In this document: in pieces, positions 26,494-35,192 of the stretch
How the letters are laid out: every line of letters begins with the position of its first letter
How positions within the stretch are numbered: position 1 is the stretch's first letter
DNA from: Lachnospiraceae bacterium
GTDB taxonomy: Bacteria; Bacillota; Clostridia; Lachnospirales; Lachnospiraceae
DNA: 58,391 nucleotides
Direction: 5' to 3'
NCBI GenBank assembly: GCA_021153185.1
Contig: JAGKTY010000013.1
Coordinates: 1 to 58,391, forward strand
Notes under the pieces: generated by a model
What the model was told of the DNA's origin: nothing
The model's input: only the letters and a program-made list of their open reading frames with translations
The model's database searches: none
Position numbers and translations under genes: made by a program

Positions 26494-27327
26494 TTACCTG
26501 TTTTGTGCTGCCTTCATCAGGTGCTTTGCTAAAATGGATGTTGTCACACTGCCAACACCGCCCGGAACCGGTGTCGCAAGGGATGCGTTTGTGATTGTAT
26601 CAAGCGCGACATCCCCGCAAAGATTGCCCGCCTCATCCACATTGATGCCGACATCAATCACAACCGCTCCATCGGAAACATAGCTTGCATCGACCATCCT
26701 GGCAGCGCCTGCTGCCGCTACGATGATTTCGCTGTTTCGGCAGATTTCTTTTGTGTCAACCGTTCTTGTATGACAAATCGTCACCGTGGCATTTTTCTTC
26801 ATCAGCATCATTGCAACCGGCTTACCGATGACAAGGCTTCTGCCGATGACCGCCGTTTTTTTGCCGGTTAGGTCAATGCCTGCATACTCCAAAATCTCCA
26901 TGACTGCTTCTGCCGTGCATGGTCCGTATCCACTTTCATCGCCTGCAAAAACCTTTGCAAGATTAATAGGGCTGATGCCGTCTAAGTCTTTTCTCGGATC
27001 AATTCTGTTTTCCACAGCCTTTTCATCCAAATGCTTTGGAAGCGGACGGAGCATTAAAATACCGTCAATCTCCGGATTTTCATTGATCTCATCAAATGCC
27101 TTCTGAAACGCATCATTCGTGATATCCTCAGGATAAACAAACACCTCACAGTCCATCCCGATTTTGTCCATGCGGCTAAGCGCCCCACGTTCGTATGACA
27201 CATCATCAGCTCTCTCGCCAACCCGGATGATGGCAAGCTTCGGTTTGGCTCCTTCCATCTTTTCCACCTGTTCTTTTAACGACTCCGTCAGCGCCTTCGC
27301 CACGGTCGCACCTCTTAATATCTCCAT
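26494..27327 (-). CDS. folD: FolD-family methylenetetrahydrofolate dehydrogenase with altered cyclohydrolase site
   Basis: FolD normally oxidises 5,10-methylene-THF and then hydrolyses methenyl-THF. The 277-aa protein keeps the NADP-binding IGRSLVIGKPVAMML and the PVPGGVG C-terminal signature. The catalytic YxxxK reads YERGA (Y45...A49), so the Lys is Ala. The usual VQLPLP reads MLRPLP, so the Gln is gone. The third key residue is kept (KDLDG). The dehydrogenase half looks intact but the cyclohydrolase is probably impaired, and FchA is encoded next door. AGGAGAAAACGT precedes the ATG at 27327. Confidence 0.92.
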   Translation of the reverse strand: MEILRGATVAKALTESLKEQVEKMEGAKPKLAIIRVGERADDVSYERGALSRMDKIGMDCEVFVYPEDITNDAFQKAFDEINENPEIDGILMLRPLPKHLDEKAVENRIDPRKDLDGISPINLAKVFAGDESGYGPCTAEAVMEILEYAGIDLTGKKTAVIGRSLVIGKPVAMMLMKKNATVTICHTRTVDTKEICRNSEIIVAAAGAARMVDASYVSDGAVVIDVGINVDEAGNLCGDVALDTITNASLATPVPGGVGSVTTSILAKHLMKAAQNR

Positions 27328-27397
27328 ACGTTTTCTCCTTTCGGCTGCTTTTTTTTGCAAAACGTGTTCCATTTGGCTTTACTTACCAATCAATGTG

Positions 27398-28024
27398 CTA
27401 CTGAATCGTTTTTAACACGCGCTCGTATGTCACCTGCGTGAGCATCTCACCTTGCATAATCATCCGGTTTGCCTTTTTGTTAAGGCTTTCTGCAAGTGCG
27501 CGGTCTTTCATCAGATTGGTATTGATATACACATTCAGACTTGCACCCTTAAGCGATGCCAAAAGAAGCTGTGCACCGACACCGACATCACTGATTGCAA
27601 GCTTGCTTCCGATTTCCGAAAGCCGCTCCATCAGCGCCATTGCCTCAAGAATTTTGGCCATCAGGGCAAGCGGTGCATTGCTCGCATCAAGGAGCGCTCC
27701 CGCAAGCACTTCCTCGCGCGCGGCGATTTGCTCCGGTGTCTCCTTCGGCAGTCCGTATGCTTTGGAAAGTGGTTCAAACGCCTCCGCATCCCTGTTCATG
27801 CCATCCAAAAGCTCAGCCCTTATTTTTTCAGCCTTCTCTAAGATTTCCTCAATCTCTTTCTGATACGCTGCATATTTCTTTTTGCCGCTCGTCAGATTGG
27901 CGACCATGCTGCCAAGTGCCATACCGACACCCGCACAAAGTCCGCTCGCGCCACCGCCACCCGGCACCGGCTCTTTGGTGGAAAGGATATCTGTAAAATC
28001 CTTAATTGTCATCTGCTCAAACAT
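27398..28024 (-). CDS. fchA: Cyclodeaminase/cyclohydrolase family protein (FchA type)
   Basis: The 208-aa all-helical protein has the family signature near the N terminus: EPVPGGGGASGLCAGVGMALG (about 17-37) and NLTSGKKKYA. Members are formimidoyl-THF cyclodeaminases or methenyl-THF cyclohydrolases. Since the neighbouring FolD lacks its cyclohydrolase Lys, the cyclohydrolase reading is favoured here. It lies upstream of folD (70 bp gap) and downstream of pepD. Confidence 0.88.
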   Translation of the reverse strand: MFEQMTIKDFTDILSTKEPVPGGGGASGLCAGVGMALGSMVANLTSGKKKYAAYQKEIEEILEKAEKIRAELLDGMNRDAEAFEPLSKAYGLPKETPEQIAAREEVLAGALLDASNAPLALMAKILEAMALMERLSEIGSKLAISDVGVGAQLLLASLKGASLNVYINTNLMKDRALAESLNKKANRMIMQGEMLTQVTYERVLKTIQ

Positions 28025-28057
28025 AGTAGTCCTCCTTTACGATATCTCTTTTATCCT

Positions 28058-29518
28058 TTAGCCTTCTATCTCACACAGTGCCTGCAGCGTACGGATTGTC
28101 AGATCCCATGTACGTTTTGTCGATGAAATAGAAAGTCTTTCTGATACGGTATGAATGTCTGTCATCTGCGGACCGTACGACACTGCATCCAGTCCCGGCA
28201 TTGCGCTCACAAAGATGCCGCACTCAAGGCCTGCATGAATGCCTTCCACAACCGGTGCTTTTCCGTACTGCTCCTTGTATGCATCTACCATAATCTCGCG
28301 CAGCTTGGAATCCGCCATGTAATCCCAGCCCGGATAAACCCCGCTTACCGTAAGCGTGCCTCCCACAAACTCTGTCAACTGACGGAGTCTGTCAAGCAGC
28401 TCTGTCTTCTCGCTCTCTTTGGCGCTTCTGACTGCAAATGTCATGGTTACGTCGTCGCCCTGCGTACAAAGAACGCCCATATTTAAAGAGGTCTGCACAA
28501 GCCCCTCCATATCCGGATTCATCCGGACAATACCATTTGGAAACTGTCTGAGTAATAACAGTACCTTTGCACTGCATTCCTTTGTCATTGCACAAACGCT
28601 TGTCGAAACTTCCTGCCCCATCACAAGCTCCATGTTCGGATCCGTCACAGCATATTCTTTTTTGATCGTATCAAACACATCATGTACTGTCTTGGAAACG
28701 ACGTCCATGCCGCCTGAAAGAATTGCAACCTGAGCCTTTGTGCGCAGTGCGATTGCATTGTCTTTTTCCCCGCCGTTTACACTGACGATGCGGATATCGC
28801 ATTTGTCTGAAAGTGCCGAAAGGATTCTTCCCATCGCAATATTGCTGTTTAATCTGCCCTTGTGGATTTCCACACCGGAATGCCCGCCTGTGAGCCCCTG
28901 CAGTTCAATCGTCACAAGGTCACACTCAAAGTTAGCCCTTGCTACTTTTAACGTTGCAGCCGCCATCGCACCGCCTGCACAGCTGACAGTAAAGACGCCC
29001 TCATCCTCCGAATCCATATTCATCAGATATTTGGCATGTAAATCCGATGTATCAAGTGCCGTCGCGCCGAGCATTCCGATTTCCTCTTCTGTCGTAAACA
29101 CGCACGTAAGCGCCGGATGTGCAATCGTTTCATCATCCAGAACGGCAAGCATGAACGCGACCGCGATTCCGTCATCGCCGCCGAGCGATGTCCCTTTTGC
29201 ATACAATAAGTCGCCCTCAATCTGCAAATCAAGTCCGTCCTTCGCAAGGTCGAGCGGGCAGTCATCTGTCTTAACCGCGACCATATCCATATGCCCCTGC
29301 AGCATGACAGTTGGTGCCGCCTCGCAGCCCTTTGTTGCATCCTTAAACATCACAACATTATACATCTCATCCTGTCTGACCTTAATGCCGCGCTCCTTTG
29401 CAAAGGCAACAAGATAATCACTGATTTGCTTCACATTGCGTGAGCCATGCGGAATGGCACATATTTCCTCAAAAAAACGGAATACGTTTTGTGGTTCTAA
29501 GCCTGCTAATTTTGCCAT
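28058..29518 (-). CDS. pepD: Beta-Ala-His (aminoacyl-histidine) dipeptidase, M20 family
   Basis: PepD hydrolyses Xaa-His and other dipeptides in the cytosol using two zinc ions. The 486-aa length is typical. GHMDMV (about 77-82) supplies the first metal His and Asp, LGGDDGIAVA the bridging Asp, and TTEEEIGMLGA the catalytic Glu. A lid domain is inserted between about 200 and 380. A GGAGAAACAAC ribosome-binding site precedes the ATG. It is the first gene of the fchA-folD cluster. Confidence 0.95.
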   Translation of the reverse strand: MAKLAGLEPQNVFRFFEEICAIPHGSRNVKQISDYLVAFAKERGIKVRQDEMYNVVMFKDATKGCEAAPTVMLQGHMDMVAVKTDDCPLDLAKDGLDLQIEGDLLYAKGTSLGGDDGIAVAFMLAVLDDETIAHPALTCVFTTEEEIGMLGATALDTSDLHAKYLMNMDSEDEGVFTVSCAGGAMAAATLKVARANFECDLVTIELQGLTGGHSGVEIHKGRLNSNIAMGRILSALSDKCDIRIVSVNGGEKDNAIALRTKAQVAILSGGMDVVSKTVHDVFDTIKKEYAVTDPNMELVMGQEVSTSVCAMTKECSAKVLLLLRQFPNGIVRMNPDMEGLVQTSLNMGVLCTQGDDVTMTFAVRSAKESEKTELLDRLRQLTEFVGGTLTVSGVYPGWDYMADSKLREIMVDAYKEQYGKAPVVEGIHAGLECGIFVSAMPGLDAVSYGPQMTDIHTVSERLSISSTKRTWDLTIRTLQALCEIEG

Positions 29519-29684
29519 GTTGTTTCTCCTTGTTTTATTCCATAATAATTCTTCTACTGATTACGTTTGGTTATCCCAAAATGTCTGACTCGTTCCTTGC
29601 CTTTCAAATTTTAGTCGTTCCTTTTGCTCTTGTTTGCCTTCTCGTCCTGTCTCTGATTTTTGCATCTATATGCTGCAAACAATA

Positions 29685-30134
29685 TTATAATTCGCTTGAA
29701 TCCAAAACAATCGTAAATGGCCCGTCGTTTACGAGACTGACCTTCATATCGGCACCAAATTCACCGGTTTCTGTGTGAATATGATAGACGTCCCGAAGCT
29801 GCGTGATCGCATACTCATACAGCTCCTTTGCATGCGCGGGATCCCCCGATTTAAAAAAGGACGGTCTGTTCCCTTTTTTGCAGTCTGCATACAATGTAAA
29901 CTGCGATACGAGCAGGATTGCTCCGCCCACATCCGAAAGTGCGAGATTGGTCTTGCCTTGCTCATCTTCAAAGATGCGAAGTCCCGTCATCTTTTTGAGC
30001 ACCTTATCGACTGTCTCTGTCGTGTCATCGCCACACGCTCCAAACAACACCAGAAAGCCTTTTCCCACTCTGCCGACAATCTCTTTTTCAATTTCTACGG
30101 AAGCTTCTGTTACGCGCTGTATTACGAGTTTCAT
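29685..30134 (-). CDS. dtd: D-aminoacyl-tRNA deacylase
   Basis: Dtd removes D-amino acids, and Gly from mischarged tRNA-Ala. The 149-aa protein has the catalytic SQFTLYAD motif (about 77-84) and the C-terminal NDGPFTIVLDS, whose Gly-cisPro gives chiral selectivity. Its ATG overlaps the stop codon of the PqqD-like gene (ATGA), so the two are translationally coupled. Confidence 0.97.
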   Translation of the reverse strand: MKLVIQRVTEASVEIEKEIVGRVGKGFLVLFGACGDDTTETVDKVLKKMTGLRIFEDEQGKTNLALSDVGGAILLVSQFTLYADCKKGNRPSFFKSGDPAHAKELYEYAITQLRDVYHIHTETGEFGADMKVSLVNDGPFTIVLDSSEL

Positions 30135-30484
30135 GTTTTGTTCCTCATTTCGTAGTTTGTTTTCAACAAAATGTATTTATTTCTGGCAAGAATTGCCATG
30201 TATTTTCCAAGCCGCTCATACAGCTGATTGGCTGCACCCTCATGCTCCTTTGCAAGCAGCTGTCCGATTTCATAGATTGTTTTTTGCCCATCGATCTGCT
30301 GCCACACAAAGCTGCCGTACGCATCGAGCTCGATATAGCTGAAACGCGGTTTTTTGTAAAGCTTTTGCGCAAGCGTATGAAAGAACCCCTTGTTCTCCAC
30401 TTTTACTTCAACAATATTATTCTTCAAAAGTTTCCATTCCTTATTCACCTGCGGAATCCGGTCAAGTAAATTATTCTGCTTCAT
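30131..30484 (-). CDS. PqqD-family protein coupled to dtd
   Basis: The 117-aa protein has the PqqD-like pattern: a short N-terminal strand region, FSYIELDAYGSFVWQQIDG (about 66-84) and YEIGQLL, then a C-terminal helix. PqqD domains bind leader peptides for radical-SAM peptide modification, but no such enzyme or precursor lies here. The frame opens at a TTG (30499); I chose the ATG at 30484 because GGAGAAAAGC precedes it. It overlaps dtd by 4 bp, which may hint at a role near translation quality control. Speculative. Confidence 0.82.
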   Translation of the reverse strand: MKQNNLLDRIPQVNKEWKLLKNNIVEVKVENKGFFHTLAQKLYKKPRFSYIELDAYGSFVWQQIDGQKTIYEIGQLLAKEHEGAANQLYERLGKYMAILARNKYILLKTNYEMRNKT

Positions 30485-30497
30485 ACTGCTTTTCTCC

Positions 30498-30526
30498 AAA
30501 AAAGGGACACACCACCGGTATGTCCC
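30498..30526 (-). terminator. Intrinsic terminator of the OPT transporter gene
   Basis: On the minus strand GGGACATACC pairs with GGTGTGTCCC around GGT and is followed by six Ts. It lies 30 bp past the OPT stop and overlaps the ribosome-binding region of the next gene. The GGGACA/TGTCCC stem resembles repeat family R4. Confidence 0.85.
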
Positions 30527-30555
30527 TCCAAAACCAATTACCTTATGGATATTAT

Positions 30556-32469
30556 TTATTTATTTTTCTTTTTTGTAAACAGGAACACTGTCGAAATCAA
30601 AAGTGCAAATGCAACCAAACCTACCCAGTTGCCGACTGCCATGAAATTGTCCCCGTAAATTCCGGAAAAATCAAGTGCTGTGTCAATTCCGATGACTGCA
30701 AATACGGCAAGTAAGATACCAACAATACCTTCACCGGCAATCATACCTGCAGAATAAAGTACGCCGCGCTCCACTGCATCTTTTTTGTCTTTTTCCGAAG
30801 CATATTTCTTTTTCTCAACAGCCCATTTGATAATACCACCGACCATGATTGGTGTACTTAAATGGATTGGGAGGTAAAGACCGATTGCAAATGCAAGCAC
30901 CGGAATACCGAGGATTTCTACTACGATTGCGACAAACACACCGATGAAGATCAAAACCCAAGGAAGTGTTCCGCCCATAACACCTTCAACGACCATCTTC
31001 ATGAGTGTCGCCTGCGGTGCAGGAATCTGCTCTGAGCCAAAGCCCCATGCAGCATTTAACAAATACATGACGCCACCGATTGTAACTGCGGATACAACCG
31101 CACCAATAAGCTCACCAATCTGCTGGTTTCTCGGTGTTGCGCCGACGATATAACCTGTTTTTAAATCCTGTGATGTATCACCAGCCATCGCTGCCACGAT
31201 GCAAATGATAGAACCGATTGAGATGGCTGCAATCATGCCCTGTGCACCAACTGTTCCCGTAACCTTGAGAACAACTGTTGTGACGATGAGTGTTGCAATT
31301 GCCATACCGGAAACCGGGTTGTTACTACTTCCGACAATACCAACCATGCGGGAAGATACGGTTGCAAAGAAGAAACCGAATACGATGATAATCAATGCAC
31401 CGATGAAGTTTACCGGAATCGTCGGGATTACCCACATTGCAAGGGCAAGTGCCACAACACCGATCAAGATAAACTGGATTGGAAGATCACGGCTTGTACG
31501 CTCATCTCCGCCTTTTCCTGATTTCTTAAGACCTGCAATGGCCTTTTTGAATGTCTTAACCATCGTTGGGAATGTCTTAATTAAACTGATCACACCACCT
31601 GCTGCAACAGCACCCGCACCGATGTAACGGATGTAAGAACCCCAGATGGTCCATGTGTCAAGCTGGTTATATGCAAGGAATCCGCCCGCACCGTCTGCGA
31701 CGGTTGTCAGGCTGTCTCCGCCAAAGAACACGATTGCCGGCATAAGAACAAGCCATGATAACACGCCACCTGCAAGCATATAGCTTGAAATTTTTGGTCC
31801 GCAAATGTAACCGACACCTGCAAGTGCAGGCAACACATCCATACCAAATCCGCATGAATAATTTTTCTTTACCGCGAAATCAACTTCGCTTGGGAAAAGC
31901 TTTAATCCGTCCGCAACAAATTTGTAAAGTGCTGCGATACCAAGACCGGCAAATACAACCTTTGATTTGTCTCCGCCTTCTTCTCCTGCAAGAAGAACCT
32001 CTGCACAAGCCTGTCCTTCCGGATAAGGAAGTACACCATGTTCTTCAACAATCAATGCGCTGCGAAGCGGTACCATGAATAATACACCCAAAAGTCCGCC
32101 ACAAAGGGCAATGAGTGCAATTGTCAAAAAGGATGGCATATCGCAGACACCTTCCGAAGCCCACATAAAGATCGCCGGCATCGTAAAAATCGCACCTGCG
32201 GCAAGTGATTCACCCGCAGAACCGACTGTCTGGACCATGTTGTTTTCGAGAATGGAATCGCGCTTTAACATCACACGAATGATTCCCATTGAAATAACTG
32301 CTGCCGGAATGGAAGCAGATACCGTCATACCTACCCTCAATCCAAGATAAGCATTTGCTGCGCCAAATACTACAGCCAAAATGCATCCAAGAATCACAGA
32401 TAACACTGTAAATTCAGGTACTACCTTATCAGCCGGAATAAAAGGCTTAAAGTCTTTTTTGTTTTCCAT
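30556..32469 (-). CDS. OPT family oligopeptide transporter
   Basis: The 637-aa integral membrane protein has about 14-16 hydrophobic spans and OPT family blocks: VLGCILAVVFGAANAYLGLRVG near the N terminus, PYPEGQACAEVLLAGE (about 149-164), and NNPVSGMAIATLI (about 384-396). It probably imports peptides or metal chelates by proton symport. AAAGGAG precedes the ATG. It has its own promoter (32505-32533) and terminator. Confidence 0.94.
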   Translation of the reverse strand: MENKKDFKPFIPADKVVPEFTVLSVILGCILAVVFGAANAYLGLRVGMTVSASIPAAVISMGIIRVMLKRDSILENNMVQTVGSAGESLAAGAIFTMPAIFMWASEGVCDMPSFLTIALIALCGGLLGVLFMVPLRSALIVEEHGVLPYPEGQACAEVLLAGEEGGDKSKVVFAGLGIAALYKFVADGLKLFPSEVDFAVKKNYSCGFGMDVLPALAGVGYICGPKISSYMLAGGVLSWLVLMPAIVFFGGDSLTTVADGAGGFLAYNQLDTWTIWGSYIRYIGAGAVAAGGVISLIKTFPTMVKTFKKAIAGLKKSGKGGDERTSRDLPIQFILIGVVALALAMWVIPTIPVNFIGALIIIVFGFFFATVSSRMVGIVGSSNNPVSGMAIATLIVTTVVLKVTGTVGAQGMIAAISIGSIICIVAAMAGDTSQDLKTGYIVGATPRNQQIGELIGAVVSAVTIGGVMYLLNAAWGFGSEQIPAPQATLMKMVVEGVMGGTLPWVLIFIGVFVAIVVEILGIPVLAFAIGLYLPIHLSTPIMVGGIIKWAVEKKKYASEKDKKDAVERGVLYSAGMIAGEGIVGILLAVFAVIGIDTALDFSGIYGDNFMAVGNWVGLVAFALLISTVFLFTKKKNK

Positions 32470-32504
32470 ACTATTCTCCTTTAGTTAAAATACTCGCTTT
32501 TCTC

Positions 32505-32533
32505 ATTCTAACAGAATGCATTTTCCTTGTAAA
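32505..32533 (-). promoter_or_regulatory. Sigma-A promoter of the OPT transporter
   Basis: Minus strand: TTTACA (32528-32533), 17-nt spacer, TAGAAT (32505-32510), about 36 nt before the start codon. Confidence 0.75.
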
Positions 32534-32603
32534 GCGAGAAATTGCGCATTTCCTAGAGTTTCCAACGCTTTTTGGCAATTCTCACACATTTCATTCCCAA
32601 TAC

Positions 32604-32631
32604 TTGAAACCCCCGTTGTTTGTGGTATGAT
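32604..32631 (+). promoter_or_regulatory. Promoter of the TraX-like gene
   Basis: TTGAAA (32604-32609), 16-nt spacer, TATGAT (32626-32631). The transcript would have a leader of over 200 nt that contains the R3-like repeat at 32651-32760. Confidence 0.6.
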
Positions 32632-32650
32632 AAAACAGATTTGATTTGTC

Positions 32651-32760
32651 TATTCAGAGCCAAATAACGCTTCATAAACCGACATCACACTTGTATGAAT
32701 GGATGATTTTGCATGAATAAATGCTTTTGCATAATTGGATATTTTGCAACTTTTTATGGG
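32651..32760 (+). repeat. Degenerate R3-like repeat in the TraX-like gene leader
   Basis: TATTCAGAGCCA (from 32651) followed by GACATCA and TTGTATGAATGGAT matches, in the same order, the repeat at 54783-54856 (TATTCAGAGCCA, GACATCA, TTACATGAATGGAC). Degenerate further units follow (TTGCATGAATAAATG, TTGCATAATTGGAT). The rest of the 32470-32849 gap holds the two promoters and nothing else I recognise. Confidence 0.5.
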
Positions 32761-32849
32761 TAAGACGTTCGCCAAAAGAAAGCCTTGATAAGGCGTTTTG
32801 GCAAATAGGGACTGAGTAGACCTTGTTTATGAAAAATGGTGAGGAGAAT

Positions 32850-33617
32850 ATGATGAATTCACAAGAAGTGCTCTTGCAGGAAGAGAATTTGAAAGAAAAA
32901 AAAGGACTGACGGGTAGCTCCTTAAAACTCATTGCAATTGTAACAATGCTCATTGACCACATGGCAGCGGGGTTACTGATGCGCTACATAAATGCCGGTC
33001 CTGAGTACGTCATCTTTTGGAAAGTACTCTATTCCATCATGCGCTGCATCGGTCGAATCGCGTTCCCGATTTTCTGCTTTATGCTGATTGAAGGCTTCTT
33101 CCACACGCGCAGCGTCACCAAATACGCACGCAGACTCGGCCTGTTTTGCATCCTCTCTGAAGTGCCTTTTGACTATTGCTTCTTTGGCAAATTCTATATG
33201 GGCTATCAGAATGTATTTTTCACCCTGCTGATCGGACTGCTAACCATTGCCGTCATTGAACAAATCAAAAAACGGGAGCTTTCCAAACCGGTGACGGTTA
33301 CACTGACAATCATCGCCGCTATAGCAGGCATGGTACTTGCCGAGCTCTTGCACACGGACTATTCCGCAAACGGTATTTTCTGTATCGTGATTCTTTATCT
33401 GTTCCATGCAAACAGAGCCACGCAGATTCTGGCCGGAATCCTTGCGTTCCTGTTTGAAGCACCATTTGCACAAATCGGCTTCATCCCGATTCATTTCTAT
33501 AACGGAAAACGCGGCTTGCATATCAAATATTTATACTACTTCTTCTACCCGGTCCACCTGGCAATCATTTACGCCGTGGTCTGCCTCTGTCACCTCCAAG
33601 CATACCCGGCGATGTAA
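32850..33617 (+). CDS. TraX family membrane protein
   Basis: The ~255-aa protein has about seven membrane segments and the TraX pattern: LKLIAIVTMLIDHMAAG near the N terminus, RIAFPIFCFMLIEGFFHTRS, and YYFFYPVHLAIIY near the C terminus. TraX of F plasmid acetylates pilin; chromosomal members are probably acyltransferases of unknown target. GAGGAG (32841-32846) fits the ATG at 32850 or 32853 rather than upstream starts. The gene stands alone. Confidence 0.86.
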   Translation: MMNSQEVLLQEENLKEKKGLTGSSLKLIAIVTMLIDHMAAGLLMRYINAGPEYVIFWKVLYSIMRCIGRIAFPIFCFMLIEGFFHTRSVTKYARRLGLFCILSEVPFDYCFFGKFYMGYQNVFFTLLIGLLTIAVIEQIKKRELSKPVTVTLTIIAAIAGMVLAELLHTDYSANGIFCIVILYLFHANRATQILAGILAFLFEAPFAQIGFIPIHFYNGKRGLHIKYLYYFFYPVHLAIIYAVVCLCHLQAYPAM

Positions 33618-33618
33618 T

Positions 33619-33816
33619 ATAAGTCGCGCGACTTCATATCGATACAAGCGCGACTTCATATGCATCAGATGGCAAACCCTGTGAGGCGTCGGCACTTAAC
33701 GAATTGCGCAGCAATGAGTTTAGTACCGCTACGCCGCAGCCGGAGCGAAAGCGCGTTTGCAAGATGATGCCATATGATAGGAGCGCGGCTTACATACATG
33801 CATCGCGCGACTTCAT
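33619..33816. repeat. Long imperfect palindrome with conserved core (family R1, copy B)
   Basis: The core at 33685-33735 has stem GGCGT/ACGCC, inner stem CGGCACTTAAC/GTTTAGTACCG and apical GAATTGCGCAGCAATGA. The asymmetric CGGAGCGAAAGCGCGT (33741-33756) parallels CGAAGTGAGAACGTG in copy A. The arms differ entirely from copy A but are again self-complementary: AAGTCGCGCGA at both ends, and ATATGCATCA..GCAAAC against GTTTGC..TGATGCCATAT. The segment gcgcgacttcata occurs three times. It lies between the convergent TraX-like and antiporter genes. Confidence 0.85.
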
Positions 33817-33842
33817 AAAAACGGCCGGCATTTCTGCCGGCC
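33817..33842 (-). terminator. Intrinsic terminator of the Ca/Na antiporter gene
   Basis: GGCCGGCA (33823-33830) and TGCCGGCC (33835-33842) pair around TTTC. On the minus strand the stem is followed by five Ts. It lies 17 bp past the antiporter stop. Confidence 0.88.
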
Positions 33843-33858
33843 CAACCCAAACTATCTT

Positions 33859-34818
33859 TTATCGAATGCAAATATATACGAGATACGCTACGTACATCAG
33901 CAACATAACAACACCTTCCCGGCGTCTGATTTGCTGATTGGTATATGCAAACACCCATACAACAATACTCATCACGATAAGAATCGCGATATCGATTAGA
34001 TTTTCCATCACAAATGCAACCGGCGAAATCGCTGCTGCCACGCCAAGTACAAGCAGAATGTTGAAAATATTGGAACCAACCACATTTCCGATTGCCATAT
34101 CCACTTCATTTTTCTTTGCGGCAACAATACTTGTCACCAGCTCCGGCAGCGATGTGCCAAGTGCAACGATTGTCAGCCCGATTAAATTCTGGCTCATTCC
34201 CACTTTTGCTGCAATAAAACTCGCACCATCTACGACAAAATCCCCGCCGTATTTAATCGCCACTGCACCACCAACGATAAAGAGCACACATTTCCAAACC
34301 GGCAATGTATCAGGCGCTTCCTCATCGGCTGCTGCCTTTCTCGCCTTTGTCGCACTGATAATCATACGAACCAGATAAACTGCAAACAACACAAGCATTG
34401 CAACACCATCCAAATGCCCAAGACTCATTCCGGCAAATCCAAGTCCGATCAACAGCCCTGCACAAATGACCGAAAACGGAAATTCCTTTTTGAGCGTTCC
34501 CATCTGTACTGCAAGCGGCGTAAACAGTGCACACATACCACATACAACCATCAGATTAAAAATATTTGAGCCGACTGCATTGGAAACGGCAAGTGCATTA
34601 TTTCCGCTCATGGATGCTGTCACCGAAACCGCACACTCCGGAAGGGACGTTCCCATCGCCACAATGGTTAGACCGATAATCATCGATGGAACCTTAAGCT
34701 TCCCGGCAACACTGCTCGCGCCGTCTACAAAAAAATCAGCACCCTTAATCAGAAATACAAATCCCGCCACAAGTGCAATCATCGCAATCCATATATTTGT
34801 AATAAGCTCTGCAACCAT
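33859..34818 (-). CDS. Calcium/sodium antiporter (YrbG, CaCA family)
   Basis: The 319-aa membrane protein has ten likely spans and the two inverted alpha-repeats of the CaCA family: GLTIVAMGTSLPE with NAVGSNIFN (about 49-90), and GLTIVALGTSLPE with NVVGSNIFN (about 195-240). These acidic Pro-Glu motifs form the cation site. It exchanges Ca2+ for Na+ or H+. AGAGGGAAAAAT precedes the ATG. Monocistronic, with a clear terminator. Confidence 0.95.
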   Translation of the reverse strand: MVAELITNIWIAMIALVAGFVFLIKGADFFVDGASSVAGKLKVPSMIIGLTIVAMGTSLPECAVSVTASMSGNNALAVSNAVGSNIFNLMVVCGMCALFTPLAVQMGTLKKEFPFSVICAGLLIGLGFAGMSLGHLDGVAMLVLFAVYLVRMIISATKARKAAADEEAPDTLPVWKCVLFIVGGAVAIKYGGDFVVDGASFIAAKVGMSQNLIGLTIVALGTSLPELVTSIVAAKKNEVDMAIGNVVGSNIFNILLVLGVAAAISPVAFVMENLIDIAILIVMSIVVWVFAYTNQQIRRREGVVMLLMYVAYLVYICIR

Positions 34819-35192
34819 ATTTTTCCCTCTTTATTCCCCGGAACGCACTTCTAATGCAATCCGTTATTTGCTTCGCTTAAAGCGTAATCAAATCATAGCA
34901 CCACGCTAAGCATGCGTCAAACAATATTTTTCGGGACAACATTTTTTTCTGAACCGTCCGCATAATTTTGCAAAAAACGCCCACACTACTTACCAACAGC
35001 AATGCGCCAAAATAGATTATGTAAACCGCAATCGCTTTTTCGTGCAGGACAACCTGTTCTTTTCAGAACTATGAATCCGATGGAGAATAGTTGCATATAA
35101 AAAGAGATGCATCAATTGCAACGCATACAGAAGGTTTGGCGGATTGTTGTTATGTAAACTTATGTTCTAATTACTTAAATGGGAGGTATCAA
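34819..35192. other. 374-bp intergenic region before the CotF-like gene
   Basis: It separates divergent genes. Apart from the possible forespore-type promoter at 35072-35100 and the ribosome-binding site GGGAGGT just before 35193, I see no gene, repeat or terminator here. A frame open from 35091 runs into the CotF-like gene but lacks its own ribosome-binding site. Confidence 0.6.
35072..35100 (+). promoter_or_regulatory. Possible sigma-G/F-type promoter of the CotF-like gene
   Basis: TGAATC (35072-35077), 16 nt, then CATATAA (35094-35100) resembles the forespore pattern TGAATA-N17-CATACTA. It would fit a spore gene, but the spacing is one short and the match is partial. Confidence 0.35.

Noticed and set aside
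35091..35192. N-terminal extension of the CotF-like protein.
   Set aside because: The frame is open, but GGGAGGT lies right before the ATG at 35193 and the extension has no ribosome-binding site.
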